Positions 7,697 through 17,069 of a stretch of DNA of 64,000 bases are shown piece after piece. Source of the DNA: Faecalimonas sp. (GTDB lineage: Bacteria; Bacillota; Clostridia; Lachnospirales; Lachnospiraceae); NCBI GenBank assembly GCA_029264305.1, contig JARICA010000020.1:81278-145277 (forward strand), read 5' to 3'. Under the pieces are notes generated by a model that ran no database searches, was not told the DNA's origin, and saw only the letters and a program-made list of their open reading frames with translations. The number at the start of each line of letters is the position of its first letter. The stretch's first letter is position 1. Position numbers and translations under genes: made by a program.

Positions 7697-10345
7697 ATGA
7701 GTAAAAAATTAGAAAAAACATACAATCCAAAAGAGATTGAAGCAAAATTATATGAAAAATGGTGTGAGAATAAATATTTTCATGCTGAGGTAGACAGAAG
7801 TAAAAAGCCATTTACAATTGTTATGCCACCACCAAATATTACAGGAAAATTGCATATGGGACATGCATTAGATAACACATTACAGGATATCCTTATTCGT
7901 TATAAAAGAATGCAAGGATATAATGCTCTTTGGATTCCAGGAACAGACCATGCAGCGATTTCTACTGAAGTAAAGGTAACAAATCAGTTGAAAGAAGAAG
8001 GAATTGATAAAAAAGAACTTGGTAGAGAAGGATTCTTGAAAAGAACTTGGGAATGGAAAGAAGAGTATGGAGGAACAATTACTTCTCAGTTAAAGAAATT
8101 AGGAACATCTTGTGATTGGGATAGAGAACGTTTCACAATGGATGAAGGATGTTCAAAAGCTGTAGAAGAAGTATTTATCAAATTATACGAAGAAGGATAT
8201 ATTTATAAAGGCTCAAGAATTATCAATTGGTGTCCAGTATGTAAAACTTCTCTTTCTGATGCAGAAGTAGAACACGAAGAACAGGGTGGACATTTCTGGC
8301 ATATTAAATATCCAATCGTAGGAACAGATCGTTTCCTTGAAATTGCAACAACACGTCCAGAAACAATGCTTGGAGATAGTGCAATTGCAGTGCATCCAGA
8401 TGACGAAAGATATACGGATATTGTAGGAAAGACAGTTATGCTTCCATTGGTAAATAAAGAAATTCCAATTGTAGCAGATTATTATGTAGATAAAGAATTT
8501 GGAACAGGTGCAGTAAAAATCACACCAGCCCATGACCCGAATGACTTTGAAGTAGGAAAACGTCATAACCTTCCTGAAATCAATATTATGAATGATGATG
8601 CCACAATTAATGAAAATGGTGGGAAATATGCAGGTATGGAACGCTATGAAGCGCGAAAAGCGATTGTAGCAGATTTAGAGGCTGAAGGTTATCTTGTAAA
8701 AATTGAAGACCATACACATAATGTAGGTACACATGACCGTTGTCACACAACAGTAGAACCATTAATCAAACAACAGTGGTTTGTAAAAATGGAAGAGTTA
8801 GCAAAACCTGCAATCAATGCATTGAAAACAGGAGAATTAAAATTTGTACCAGAAAGATTTAATAAGATTTATTTACATTGGTTAGAGAATATTCGTGATT
8901 GGTGTATTTCAAGACAGATTTGGTGGGGACATAGAATTCCAGCATATTACTGTGATGCATGTGGAGAATTTGTAGTGGCTAGAGAAGTGCCTGAGAAATG
9001 CCCACATTGTGGATGTACACACTTTACACAAGATGAAGATACATTAGATACATGGTTTAGTTCTGCTCTATGGCCATTTTCTACATTAGGTTGGCCAGAA
9101 AATACAGAAGAATTAGATTATTTCTATCCAACAGATGTTCTTGTAACAGGATATGATATTATTTTCTTCTGGGTAATTCGTATGGTATTTTCTGCGTTTG
9201 CGCATACAGGAAAATCTCCATTCCATACAGTATTTATCCATGGGCTTGTTCGCGATTCGCAAGGGCGCAAGATGAGTAAATCACTAGGAAATGGAATTGA
9301 TCCATTAGAAATTATCGATCAGTATGGAGCAGATGCACTTCGTATGACATTAGTAACAGGAAATGCGCCTGGAAATGATATGCGTTTCTATGATGAAAGA
9401 GTTGAGGCAAACAGAAACTTTGCAAATAAAGTATGGAACGCTTCTCGTTTTATTATGATGAATATGGAAGAAAAAGAAATTACAACTCCATCGGAAAATG
9501 ATTTGACAGCGACAGATAAATGGATTTTATCTAAAGTAAATACACTTGCAAAAGATGTAACAGAAAATATGGATAAATTCGAACTTGGAATCGCGTTGCA
9601 AAAAGTATATGATTTCATTTGGGATGAATTCTGTGATTGGTATATTGAATTGGCAAAATATCGTATTTACCATGCAGATGAGGATGCGGTTTCAGCAAAT
9701 GCTGCATTATGGACATTAAAAACTGTTTTAGCAAATGGTTTAAAAATGTTACATCCTTATATGCCATTCGTTTCTGAAGAAATTTATAGCGCTTTAGTAC
9801 CTGAAGAAGAATCACTTATGATGTCTTCATGGCCGGTATATAAAGAAGAGTGGAATTATACAAGAGAAGAAAATATTTTGGAACATATGAAAGAAGTTAT
9901 TCGTGGTGTTCGTAACGTTCGTGCAGAGATGAATGTTGCTCCAAGCAGAAAAGCAAAAGCATTTGTTGTTTGTGATCATGAAGAATTATGTAAAGGTTTT
10001 GAAGAAATTAAAGTTTCTTGTGCTTCATTGATGAATGCAAGTGAAATTGTTATTCAAAATACAAAAGAAGGTATTGCAGAAGATGCCGTTTCGGTAGTGG
10101 TAACAGATGCAGTGGTATATTTACCTCTTGCAGAACTTGTAGATTTTGAACAAGAAATTGAACGTTTGACAAAAGAAGAAAAACGTTTAGAAAAAGAACT
10201 TGCACGTGTAAATGGTATGTTGAGTAATGAAAAGTTTATTAGTAAAGCACCTGAAGCAAAAATCAATGAAGAAAAAGCAAAATTAGAAAAGTATACACAG
10301 ATGATGGAACAGGTAAAAGAAAGATTGGCAGGACTTAAGAAATAA
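7697..10345 (+). CDS. valS: Valyl-tRNA synthetase
   Basis: An 882-residue class I synthetase charging tRNA-Val with valine in the cytoplasm, of normal length for the family. The HIGH motif reads H53-M-G-H56 after [14 protein letters not shown] is at 525-529, and [10 protein letters not shown] follows the first motif as in ValRS. A large CP1 editing domain lies between them, where mischarged Thr-tRNA-Val is hydrolysed, with CxxC pairs (around 400-440) that could bind zinc. The last 65 residues are a Glu/Lys-rich coiled coil typical of ValRS. AGGAGG lies 6 bases from the ATG. Expression is controlled by the T-box; the following genes are probably read from the same transcript. Confidence 0.98.
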   Translation: MSKKLEKTYNPKEIEAKLYEKWCENKYFHAEVDRSKKPFTIVMPPPNITGKLHMGHALDNTLQDILIRYKRMQGYNALWIPGTDHAAISTEVKVTNQLKEEGIDKKELGREGFLKRTWEWKEEYGGTITSQLKKLGTSCDWDRERFTMDEGCSKAVEEVFIKLYEEGYIYKGSRIINWCPVCKTSLSDAEVEHEEQGGHFWHIKYPIVGTDRFLEIATTRPETMLGDSAIAVHPDDERYTDIVGKTVMLPLVNKEIPIVADYYVDKEFGTGAVKITPAHDPNDFEVGKRHNLPEINIMNDDATINENGGKYAGMERYEARKAIVADLEAEGYLVKIEDHTHNVGTHDRCHTTVEPLIKQQWFVKMEELAKPAINALKTGELKFVPERFNKIYLHWLENIRDWCISRQIWWGHRIPAYYCDACGEFVVAREVPEKCPHCGCTHFTQDEDTLDTWFSSALWPFSTLGWPENTEELDYFYPTDVLVTGYDIIFFWVIRMVFSAFAHTGKSPFHTVFIHGLVRDSQGRKMSKSLGNGIDPLEIIDQYGADALRMTLVTGNAPGNDMRFYDERVEANRNFANKVWNASRFIMMNMEEKEITTPSENDLTATDKWILSKVNTLAKDVTENMDKFELGIALQKVYDFIWDEFCDWYIELAKYRIYHADEDAVSANAALWTLKTVLANGLKMLHPYMPFVSEEIYSALVPEEESLMMSSWPVYKEEWNYTREENILEHMKEVIRGVRNVRAEMNVAPSRKAKAFVVCDHEELCKGFEEIKVSCASLMNASEIVIQNTKEGIAEDAVSVVVTDAVVYLPLAELVDFEQEIERLTKEEKRLEKELARVNGMLSNEKFISKAPEAKINEEKAKLEKYTQMMEQVKERLAGLKK

Positions 10346-10379
10346 TATTGTCCATGCCAATTTAAAGAGAGGTCTATAA

Positions 10380-12539
10380 ATGAAGCATATACAGTTTAAA
10401 AAAGTAAAAAAAGAAGACATAAAAGCATATTGGAAAGCCCGGAAAGAACGGCGTCAGGCTATTCTTGAGAAGAGAAGAAACAGTGCGTTCGCACAGAAAA
10501 TGAAACCGGTGTACAAGGTGATGAATCAGTTTTCTCTTGTATTTCATGTACTGTATGCGTGCGTTTTAAACCTTACAATAGAGGCAATCTCAAGACACTC
10601 GCTTTTTAAGGCGTGGGACTATATGACGAATTCGCCGAAAACATTTTTATTTAATAGTTATTTGATATTCATTACGTTTTTACTTGTTTATCTCGTAAAA
10701 CGTCGTGTATTTACAAGAATATTGCTATCGGTGTTTTGGCTAGGGCTAGGTATTACAAATGGCTATATGTTGTTGATTCGAGTAACTCCATTTAATGCAC
10801 AAGATTTAAAAGTAATGGGAGACGGACTTACCCTATTTAATAAATATTTTACCGGATTTGAAGGAGCAATGTTAGCAATAGGAATTGTTACAGTTATAGT
10901 GTGGCTTATTTCTATGTGGAAAAGAGGAGGACAGTATACGGGGAAAATGCACCGTATACCAGCCCTAATCGCAATCGCTGTAACGTTTGGAACAGTAGGA
11001 TTATTAACAAATGTAGCAATTAATAACCGTATTGTTTCTAATTATTTTGGAAATATTGCTTTTGCATATGAAGATTATGGTTTTCCGTATTGCTTTTCAG
11101 CGAGTGTATTTAATACAGGAATTGCAGAGCCAAATAGCTATAGCAAAGAAACAATGGATAAAATTTCCAACAATGGACAAATTACGCAAGCGAAAACAGA
11201 GCGAAAAGAAATGCCAAATATTTTATTTATTCAGTTGGAATCTTTCTTTGACCCATATGAAGTAGAGTTTTTTAAAACATCTTCTGATCCAATTCCAAAT
11301 TTTAGAAAACTATCAGAAGAATATTCATCGGGATATTTTAAAGTGCCATCCGTCGGAGCTGGAACAGCAAATACAGAGTTTGAAGTCCTTACTGGAATGA
11401 GTATGCGTTATTTTGGACCTGGTGAATATCCATATAAAACAGTTCTAAAGAAAACAGAAGCAGAAAGTGCAGCTACTGCATTGAAAAAATTTGGATATGG
11501 CACGCATGCATTGCATAATAATGGTGGAAATTTCTACAGTCGTGCGGATGTATTCAATAATATTGGATTTGATAGCTATACAAGTAAAGAATTTATGAAT
11601 ATTTTGCAATTTACTGAAAATGGTTGGGCAAAAGATAATGTATTAACACAGCACATTAAAAATGCTATGGATTCCACAAAGCAACAGGATTTTGTTTTTG
11701 GTATTACTGTACAGGGGCATGGTGATTATCCTGAGGAAAAATTGCTTGAAAATCCACGTATTCGTGTAACTGGAATTGAAGATGAAGGTAGAACGAATGC
11801 ATGGGAATATTATGTGAATCAATTGTATGAAACAGATCAGTTTGTTGGTGACTTAATTCAAATGTTGAAAGATAGAAAAGAGCCAACTGTGTTAGTACTT
11901 TATGGGGATCACTTACCTACAATGGGATTAAGAGCAAAAGACTTGAAAGGACGCTACTTATATAACACAAATTATGTGATTTGGGATAATATTGGACTAC
12001 CAAAAAAAGATGAGAATATAGCGGCATATCAGTCTATGGCAGATGTTTTTGATCGAATAAACATTCATTCCGGAACAGTCTTTAATTATCATCAAAATAG
12101 AAGAAAGTCAAAAAATTATTTGGCAGACTTAGAATTGTTACAGTATGATATGTTATATGGTGATCAATATGTATATGGTGGGAAAGAAAATAATCCTGTG
12201 CATACGAAATATATGCAGATGGGAATTTTAGATGTAACGCTGACAGATATTGTTTCACAGTTGGAAAACACATATAGTTTATACGGAACGAATTTCACAA
12301 AAAACAGTAAAGTATATGTCAATAAGGAAAAACAAGATGTTACATTTTTAAATAATACAAGAATTGACTTGAAAGATACGAAACTGAAAAATGGAGATAA
12401 GATAAAAGTTTGCCAAGTAGGTTCAAGTGACAGAATTTTTAGAGAATCTCTAGAATACACTTATATGGATGGAAAATTATTGACACCAGAACAAGTAAAA
12501 GAAAAAGAACAAGAAGCAGGAATGAAGACAAATGAATAA
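10380..12539 (+). CDS. LTA synthase-family sulfatase-fold membrane enzyme
   Basis: A 719-residue protein with a basic N-terminus, five predicted transmembrane helices (about 50-215) and an extracellular sulfatase-fold domain. The metal/nucleophile region reads LFIQLESFFD, then GAGTANTEFEVLTG with T329 in the position of the LtaS catalytic threonine, and LYGDHLP with D510-H511 as metal ligands. LtaS-type enzymes transfer glycerol-phosphate from phosphatidylglycerol to teichoic acid chains; relatives modify other surface polymers, so the exact polymer is inferred. It is longer at the C-terminus than staphylococcal LtaS. It overlaps folC by 8 bases and lies 34 bases after valS. Confidence 0.85.
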   Translation: MKHIQFKKVKKEDIKAYWKARKERRQAILEKRRNSAFAQKMKPVYKVMNQFSLVFHVLYACVLNLTIEAISRHSLFKAWDYMTNSPKTFLFNSYLIFITFLLVYLVKRRVFTRILLSVFWLGLGITNGYMLLIRVTPFNAQDLKVMGDGLTLFNKYFTGFEGAMLAIGIVTVIVWLISMWKRGGQYTGKMHRIPALIAIAVTFGTVGLLTNVAINNRIVSNYFGNIAFAYEDYGFPYCFSASVFNTGIAEPNSYSKETMDKISNNGQITQAKTERKEMPNILFIQLESFFDPYEVEFFKTSSDPIPNFRKLSEEYSSGYFKVPSVGAGTANTEFEVLTGMSMRYFGPGEYPYKTVLKKTEAESAATALKKFGYGTHALHNNGGNFYSRADVFNNIGFDSYTSKEFMNILQFTENGWAKDNVLTQHIKNAMDSTKQQDFVFGITVQGHGDYPEEKLLENPRIRVTGIEDEGRTNAWEYYVNQLYETDQFVGDLIQMLKDRKEPTVLVLYGDHLPTMGLRAKDLKGRYLYNTNYVIWDNIGLPKKDENIAAYQSMADVFDRINIHSGTVFNYHQNRRKSKNYLADLELLQYDMLYGDQYVYGGKENNPVHTKYMQMGILDVTLTDIVSQLENTYSLYGTNFTKNSKVYVNKEKQDVTFLNNTRIDLKDTKLKNGDKIKVCQVGSSDRIFRESLEYTYMDGKLLTPEQVKEKEQEAGMKTNE

Positions 12540-13803
12540 AGAACAGGCAGAGTCTTATATTGCGAGTCTTCCTAAATTTACAACAAAAAATTCTCTGGAG
12601 CATACCAGAGAATTTCTTGTACGTTTGGGGGATCCGCAAAGAAATAGAAAAATACTTCATGTGGCAGGAACAAATGGAAAAGGTTCAGTGTGTGCGTATT
12701 TGCAGGCAATTTTGCTGGCAGAAGGAAAGCGGACAGGAATGTTTATTTCCCCACATTTGGAAAAAATTAATGAAAGAATTATTCTACAAGGAAAAGAAAT
12801 TTCGGATGAGAAATTTTTGCAAGCATTTCATTTTGTTTTGGAAACAGTAAAAGAAATGGAGAAAGAAGGAATCGCACACCCTTCCTATTTTGAATTTCTT
12901 TTTGGGATGGCGATGTATGCTTTTATGGAAGCTGATGTGGAATATATAGTGTTAGAAACTGGTCTTGGTGGAAGATTGGATGCAACGAATGCGGTACAAA
13001 ACAAAGTGATGACAGTGATCACATCCATAACACTAGATCATATGGAAATTTTGGGAGATACGATTCAAAAAATTGCAGGAGAAAAAGCAGGGATTCTTAA
13101 AGAAGGTGTTCCAGTAGTATGTTTAGATCATAAAGAATATACAGAAGTTATTGAAACTAGAGCGGAAAAGTTGCATGCGCCATGTATAAAAATCTCGAAA
13201 AATGCGTACGAAATTATAGAAAGTACAGATAAATATATTGATTTTTTTGCAGTGAATGCGTATGATAAGTATGTTACGTGGAAATTGCATAATAGTGGAA
13301 TTTATCAAGTAGAGAATGCGATGCTAGCAATAAAAGCAATGGAATATCTTTTTCCGGAAAGGAAAGAGATGGATTTGTGGCAAGAAGCGATTGCAAGTGT
13401 TGTATGGCAAGGTAGAATGGAAGAGATAAAACCAAATGTGATCGTTGATGGTGCGCATAATATTGGTGCAATAGAAGCATTTGTTAAAAGTATAAAACAG
13501 ATGAAGAATACAAAGAACATTATTCTTTTTTCGTCAGTTTCGGATAAAGATTACGAGAACATGATACAATATCTTTGTTTACATATGAAAGCAGAGAGTT
13601 ACATTATTACAGAAATTCCAGATGCTCGAGGAGAGACACCAGAGCGACTGGCGGAAGTATTTAGGAAGTATACGAAAGTAGAAGTAATCGTAGAGCCAGA
13701 TCTTTCGAAAGCATTGTCATGCGCAATGCAAAAGAAAGGGGAAGATGGTAAGGTATATTGCCTAGGTTCACTTTATTTGGTGGGGAAGTTAAAAGAATTA
13801 TAG
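12532..13803 (+). CDS. folC: Folylpolyglutamate / dihydrofolate synthase
   Basis: A 423-residue Mur-ligase-family enzyme that adds glutamate to dihydropteroate and/or reduced folates using ATP. The P-loop GTNGKGSV is at about 46-53, followed by the FISPHLEKINERI folate-loop segment (about 80-92), the LETGLGGRLDATN block (about 143-155) and the DGAHN motif in the C-terminal domain. Length and motif order match FolC. Starts inside the end of the LTA-synthase-like gene (8-base overlap), so the two are coupled. Whether it has both activities cannot be decided from sequence. Confidence 0.94.
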   Translation: MNKEQAESYIASLPKFTTKNSLEHTREFLVRLGDPQRNRKILHVAGTNGKGSVCAYLQAILLAEGKRTGMFISPHLEKINERIILQGKEISDEKFLQAFHFVLETVKEMEKEGIAHPSYFEFLFGMAMYAFMEADVEYIVLETGLGGRLDATNAVQNKVMTVITSITLDHMEILGDTIQKIAGEKAGILKEGVPVVCLDHKEYTEVIETRAEKLHAPCIKISKNAYEIIESTDKYIDFFAVNAYDKYVTWKLHNSGIYQVENAMLAIKAMEYLFPERKEMDLWQEAIASVVWQGRMEEIKPNVIVDGAHNIGAIEAFVKSIKQMKNTKNIILFSSVSDKDYENMIQYLCLHMKAESYIITEIPDARGETPERLAEVFRKYTKVEVIVEPDLSKALSCAMQKKGEDGKVYCLGSLYLVGKLKEL

Positions 13804-13815
13804 GGAGGAAGAAAA

Positions 13816-13953
13816 ATGTTAAATTTTGAAGAGGAAATTAAGAAATTCAAACCGAGTTTAGAAGTAGAGCAGATTGAGGACGCAGTATATCAAGAAGATT
13901 TAACAGACATGACAGATATTTTGCGTGAAATGATGCAACAGCAAACAAAATAA
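13816..13953 (+). CDS. Uncharacterised 45-residue acidic protein
   Basis: An open frame of 45 codons starting MLNFEEEIKKFKPSLEVEQ and ending EMMQQQTK, 12 bases after folC and 21 before the TPR gene. GGGAGGAAGAAAA precedes the ATG at good spacing. The peptide is acidic and should be largely helical, with no membrane segment. Coding is supported by the ribosome site, the tight fit between two real genes and codon use like its neighbours. No function is recognised; a small partner of the TPR protein is possible but unproven. Confidence 0.7.
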   Translation: MLNFEEEIKKFKPSLEVEQIEDAVYQEDLTDMTDILREMMQQQTK

Positions 13954-13974
13954 AAGATTGCGGGGAGAAACAAG

Positions 13975-15315
13975 GTGGAATATACAAAGAAACTTATCTA
14001 TCAATCAAATTATTGGTATAATGATGGATTAGCAAAAGCAAAAATTCATGATTTGTCAGGAGCGACAGTATCATTAAGAAAAAGTTTACAATACAATCGA
14101 GGGAATGTTGCGGCAAGAAACCTATTAGGACTTGTATGCTATGCAAAAGGAGAAATCGCAGAAGCTCTTGTAGAATGGATTATTAGTAAGAATTTTAAAA
14201 ACCATGAAAATATTGCAGATTATTATATTAAGAAAGTGCAAGAATCAGCAGGAGAGCTAGATACAATAAATAATGCGATAAAAAAATATAATCAATGTTT
14301 AACGTATTGCTTGCAAGATGGTGAAGATTTAGCTTTAATTCAGTTAAAGAAAGTAGTGGCTGCTCATCCGACATTTTTAAAAGCACTTCAACTTTTGGCT
14401 TTATTGTATTTGCAGACAGAACAATATGCAAAGGCAAAACAAATATTAAAGCGAGCACATAGAATTGATACAACAAATGAAACAACGCTTCGCTATTTAC
14501 ATGAATTGTCAAGAATTAGTAAAAAGATTGCAAAAGCAAAAGAAGAAAATGAACAAACAGTTACTTACAATTTAGGAAATGAGACTATTATTCAGCCGGC
14601 CGCAGAAGTGAAAGATAATGGGGCGATGGCAACGATTATCAATATTCTTATAGGAATTGTTGTTGGGGCAGCTGTTGTATGGTTCTTAATTGTTCCATCA
14701 ACAAATCAGATGAAAACGAATAAACTCAATAAAGAAATTGTGAAGTATAGTGATCAGATCTCTGGGAAAAATGCAGAAATTAGTGCATTGAAAAAAGAAA
14801 TCGAAGGTTATAAAGATACAAATAAGAAAACGGAAGAAGCACAGGCAACAGCAGAGGCTACGAAAACAAGTTATGAAGCCTTACTTGGTGTGTATGACCA
14901 TAGTAAATCGTCAGGATATAGCAAAGAATCTCTTGCAAAAGAATTAAAAGCAGTAAAGAAAGAGGCTCTTGGGGATACTGGAATTGCTGTATACGATAAA
15001 ATTTATGATGAATATGTTTCACCACTTTGTGCAAAAAAATATCGCTTAGCTCTTAGAAATTATGAAGTGAAAAATTATGCAACATCTGTAACAGCATTAG
15101 AATTTGTTACTTCAATCGATGAGAAATATGAAGGTGGAAAGGCACTTTTAAACTTAGCGAAATCCTATGAAAAAGCAGGAAAAACAGAACAAGCAAAGAC
15201 AACGTATAAACGTGTTTCGGAATTATATCCAAACACAGAATTAGCAAGTCAAGCCCAGCAAGCTTTGACAGGAACTGCTACAAGTGGAGAAAATAATACA
15301 GAAGCAGAAGAATAG
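13975..15315 (+). CDS. TPR-repeat membrane protein
   Basis: A 446-residue protein with a GTG start (GGGGAGA 7 bases upstream). N-terminal TPR-like helical pairs cover about residues 10-190, with ALVEWIIS and QLLALLYLQTEQYAKAKQIL as recognisable helices. A single transmembrane helix lies around 220-242, followed by an extracytoplasmic coiled coil (about 245-300) and a second TPR region near the C-terminus (EKAGKTEQAKTTYKRV). The architecture suggests a scaffold connecting cytoplasm and cell envelope. Last gene before the terminator at 15325, so it probably belongs to the valS-LTA synthase-folC transcript. Function unknown. Confidence 0.75.
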   Translation: MEYTKKLIYQSNYWYNDGLAKAKIHDLSGATVSLRKSLQYNRGNVAARNLLGLVCYAKGEIAEALVEWIISKNFKNHENIADYYIKKVQESAGELDTINNAIKKYNQCLTYCLQDGEDLALIQLKKVVAAHPTFLKALQLLALLYLQTEQYAKAKQILKRAHRIDTTNETTLRYLHELSRISKKIAKAKEENEQTVTYNLGNETIIQPAAEVKDNGAMATIINILIGIVVGAAVVWFLIVPSTNQMKTNKLNKEIVKYSDQISGKNAEISALKKEIEGYKDTNKKTEEAQATAEATKTSYEALLGVYDHSKSSGYSKESLAKELKAVKKEALGDTGIAVYDKIYDEYVSPLCAKKYRLALRNYEVKNYATSVTALEFVTSIDEKYEGGKALLNLAKSYEKAGKTEQAKTTYKRVSELYPNTELASQAQQALTGTATSGENNTEAEE

Positions 15316-15324
15316 AAGAGTTAC

Positions 15325-15360
15325 AAAAGACAGAAAAAGGAATACTTTTTCTGTCTTTTT
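15325..15360 (+). terminator. Intrinsic terminator after the TPR gene
   Basis: A 15-base-pair perfect A/T-rich stem (15325-15339 with 15345-15359), a five-base loop and a run of T. It separates the valS transcript from the spoIIA genes, only 22 bases before the spoIIAA ATG. Confidence 0.9.
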
Positions 15361-15381
15361 GTTTTTGGAAAGGGGAAAATT

Positions 15382-15699
15382 ATGGAGTATCAAATACAGG
15401 AAAATTGTCTTACCATTTGTCTTCCAAATGAATTGGATCATCATAATGCAGAGGAAGTAAGGAAATTATCCGATCAGCTAGTAGAAAAAAATCATATTAA
15501 GTACATTTTTTTTGATTTTCAGAACACTAATTTTATGGACAGTTCAGGAATAGGTGTTATTATGGGGCGTTATAAACAAGTATGTCTATTTGGTGGGGAA
15601 GTTTGGGCAATGAATACGAATGAAAGGTTAAAAAAGATTTTGCGTATGTCAGGTGTAACAAAAATAATCCATATGTACGAGGAGGAGTTATGTATATGA
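15382..15699 (+). CDS. spoIIAA: Anti-sigma-F factor antagonist SpoIIAA
   Basis: A 105-residue STAS-domain protein. The conserved phosphorylation loop reads FMDSSGIGVIMGRYK; the serine pair 54-55 includes the residue that SpoIIAB phosphorylates (Ser58 in Bacillus subtilis). In the forespore the dephosphorylated form binds SpoIIAB and frees sigma-F. First gene of the spoIIA operon; its end overlaps spoIIAB by 4 bases. AAAGGGGA lies ahead of the ATG. A sigma-H promoter, expected from Bacillus, was not recognised in the short space after the terminator. Confidence 0.96.
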   Translation: MEYQIQENCLTICLPNELDHHNAEEVRKLSDQLVEKNHIKYIFFDFQNTNFMDSSGIGVIMGRYKQVCLFGGEVWAMNTNERLKKILRMSGVTKIIHMYEEELCI

Positions 15700-16151
15700 A
15701 AGACACAAATGAAATGAAATTAATCTTTGACAGTTGTTCTGCAAACGAAGGGTTTGCAAGGGTTGCAGTAGCATCTTTTATGACCCAGTTAAATCCTACT
15801 CTCGAGGAAGTGGCAGATGTGAAAACAGCGATTTCAGAAGCGGTAACAAATTCAATTATTCATGGGTATGAAAACGAAATAAAGAAAATAGAGATTCGTT
15901 GTTTTATAAAAGGGAAAACCATGTATGTAGAAGTTTGTGATAAAGGAAAAGGAATTGAAAATGTGGAAAAAGCCATGGAACCTTTATTTACCACAAAACC
16001 GGAATTGGAACGATCAGGGATGGGATTTGCCTTTATGGAGGCTTTTATGGACAAAGTGGAAGTTTATTCTGTTGTGGGAGAAGGGACGACAGTAAAGATG
16101 GAAAAAACAATTGGAAAAGGAAGGTCTGCATGGAACACACAATCGCTTTAA
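15696..16151 (+). CDS. spoIIAB: Anti-sigma-F factor / serine kinase SpoIIAB
   Basis: A GHKL-fold kinase of 151 residues that holds sigma-F inactive and phosphorylates SpoIIAA. The N-box reads EAVTNSIIHGYE, the G1 box DKGKGIEN, and the G2 region SGMGFAFM. An ATG at 15690 is also in frame, but 15696 is preferred: AGGAG stands 8 bases before it against 2 bases for 15690, and MKDTNEMKL matches the Bacillus N-terminus. It overlaps both neighbours (4 bases with spoIIAA, 22 bases with sigF), which fits the tight stoichiometry this partner-switch needs. Confidence 0.96.
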   Translation: MKDTNEMKLIFDSCSANEGFARVAVASFMTQLNPTLEEVADVKTAISEAVTNSIIHGYENEIKKIEIRCFIKGKTMYVEVCDKGKGIENVEKAMEPLFTTKPELERSGMGFAFMEAFMDKVEVYSVVGEGTTVKMEKTIGKGRSAWNTQSL

Positions 16152-16843
16152 TCAAACGTTCACACGAAGGAGATGAAAAAGCGAGGACACAGTTAGTGGA
16201 GGAAAATGTGGGACTTGTATGGTGCGTAGTCAAACGTTTTTATGGAAGGGGAACAGAACCAGAAGATTTGTTTCAAATTGGAAGCATAGGATTATTAAAA
16301 GCAATTGATAAATTTGATTTATCTTATGAGGTGAAATTCTCAACTTATGCTGTTCCTATGATTTCAGGTGAAATAAAGAGATTTTTGCGAGACGATGGAA
16401 TGATAAAAGTGAGTCGCTCATTAAAAGAATTAGCATATAAGGCTTATTTGGTAAAAGAAGAGATGCAAGAGTGTTTGAATAGAGAACCGACAGTAGAAGA
16501 ACTTGCAGAAAAATTGAACGTAGAAAAAGAAGAATTAGCTTTAGCATTGGAATCTAGTGGAGAGGTGGAATCTTTACATAAACCGATTTATCAGAAGGAT
16601 GGAAATGCGATACAGTTGATGGACAAGCTAGAAGAAAAGGAGGGACAAGAAGAGAGGATATTAAATCGCATGTTATTGAAACAATTGTTAGAACAGTTGG
16701 AAAAAGAAGAGCGACAATTGATTTATATGCGATATTTTGCAAACAAAACACAGTCAGAGGTAGGGAAAATATTAGGAATATCCCAAGTACAAGTATCACG
16801 ATTAGAAAAGAAAATCTTAGGAAATTTGAGGGGAAAGATATAG
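16130..16843 (+). CDS. sigF: Forespore sigma factor sigma-F
   Basis: A 237-residue sigma-70-family factor directing early forespore transcription. Region 2 is clear (DLFQIGSIGLLKAIDKFD and KFSTYAVPMISGEIKRFLRDD at about 45-88). Region 3 (SRSLKELAYK) and region 4 (KTQSEVGKILGISQVQVSRLE, near the C-terminus) follow. Length and the FSTYAVPMI core distinguish the SigF/SigG group; adjacency to spoIIAA/AB identifies SigF. The start lies 22 bases inside spoIIAB. Confidence 0.96.
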   Translation: MEHTIALIKRSHEGDEKARTQLVEENVGLVWCVVKRFYGRGTEPEDLFQIGSIGLLKAIDKFDLSYEVKFSTYAVPMISGEIKRFLRDDGMIKVSRSLKELAYKAYLVKEEMQECLNREPTVEELAEKLNVEKEELALALESSGEVESLHKPIYQKDGNAIQLMDKLEEKEGQEERILNRMLLKQLLEQLEKEERQLIYMRYFANKTQSEVGKILGISQVQVSRLEKKILGNLRGKI

Positions 16844-16857
16844 CAAAAGCATACCTG

Positions 16858-16887
16858 CGTATAATTTTTTTCAAAAAAGCCATACTA
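16858..16887 (+). promoter_or_regulatory. Sigma-G/sigma-F-type forespore promoter before spoVA
   Basis: CGTATA (16858-16863, containing GTATA) is separated by 17 bases from CATACTA (16881-16887). This matches the forespore consensus GHATA-N17/18-CATAnTA; the -10 is the exact heptamer seen at Bacillus sigma-G promoters. It lies in the 70-base gap between sigF and the first gene of the spoVA group, where Bacillus spoVA is also sigma-G dependent. Confidence 0.75.
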
Positions 16888-16913
16888 ATGCATAGGAAAG
16901 TGAGGTGTATTAT

Positions 16914-17069
16914 ATGGAAAAAGAGAGAAAAAAAGTGCGGGTATGCTTATTTTGTGTTGTATTAATAGCTTTAGCAGTTGGACTTGTTTATTATTTTTCA
17001 GATGTAAAGCCAGCAGAGAAAATCGATAAGGGAATGCTTATTACAGGGGTGAATCGTCTATGGCGTTAG
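16914..17069 (+). CDS. 51-residue membrane protein at head of spoVA operon
   Basis: A small open frame (51 codons) with GTGAGGTG ahead of its ATG. The product begins with a basic stretch (MEKERKKVRV), has one membrane helix at about residues 11-28 (LFCVVLIALAVGLVYYF) and a short polar C-terminus. It overlaps spoVAA by 10 bases and is the first gene after the sigma-G-type promoter, so it should be made in the forespore. I do not recognise a family. It could be an accessory to the SpoVA dipicolinate channel; the layout supports expression with it, not a specific role. Confidence 0.65.
   Translation: MEKERKKVRVCLFCVVLIALAVGLVYYFSDVKPAEKIDKGMLITGVNRLWR

Noticed and set aside
15334..15382. Possible sigma-H promoter for spoIIA at AAAGGAATA
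   Set aside because: No GAAT-type -10 occurs at 11-14 bases; the -35-like bases belong to the terminator hairpin.
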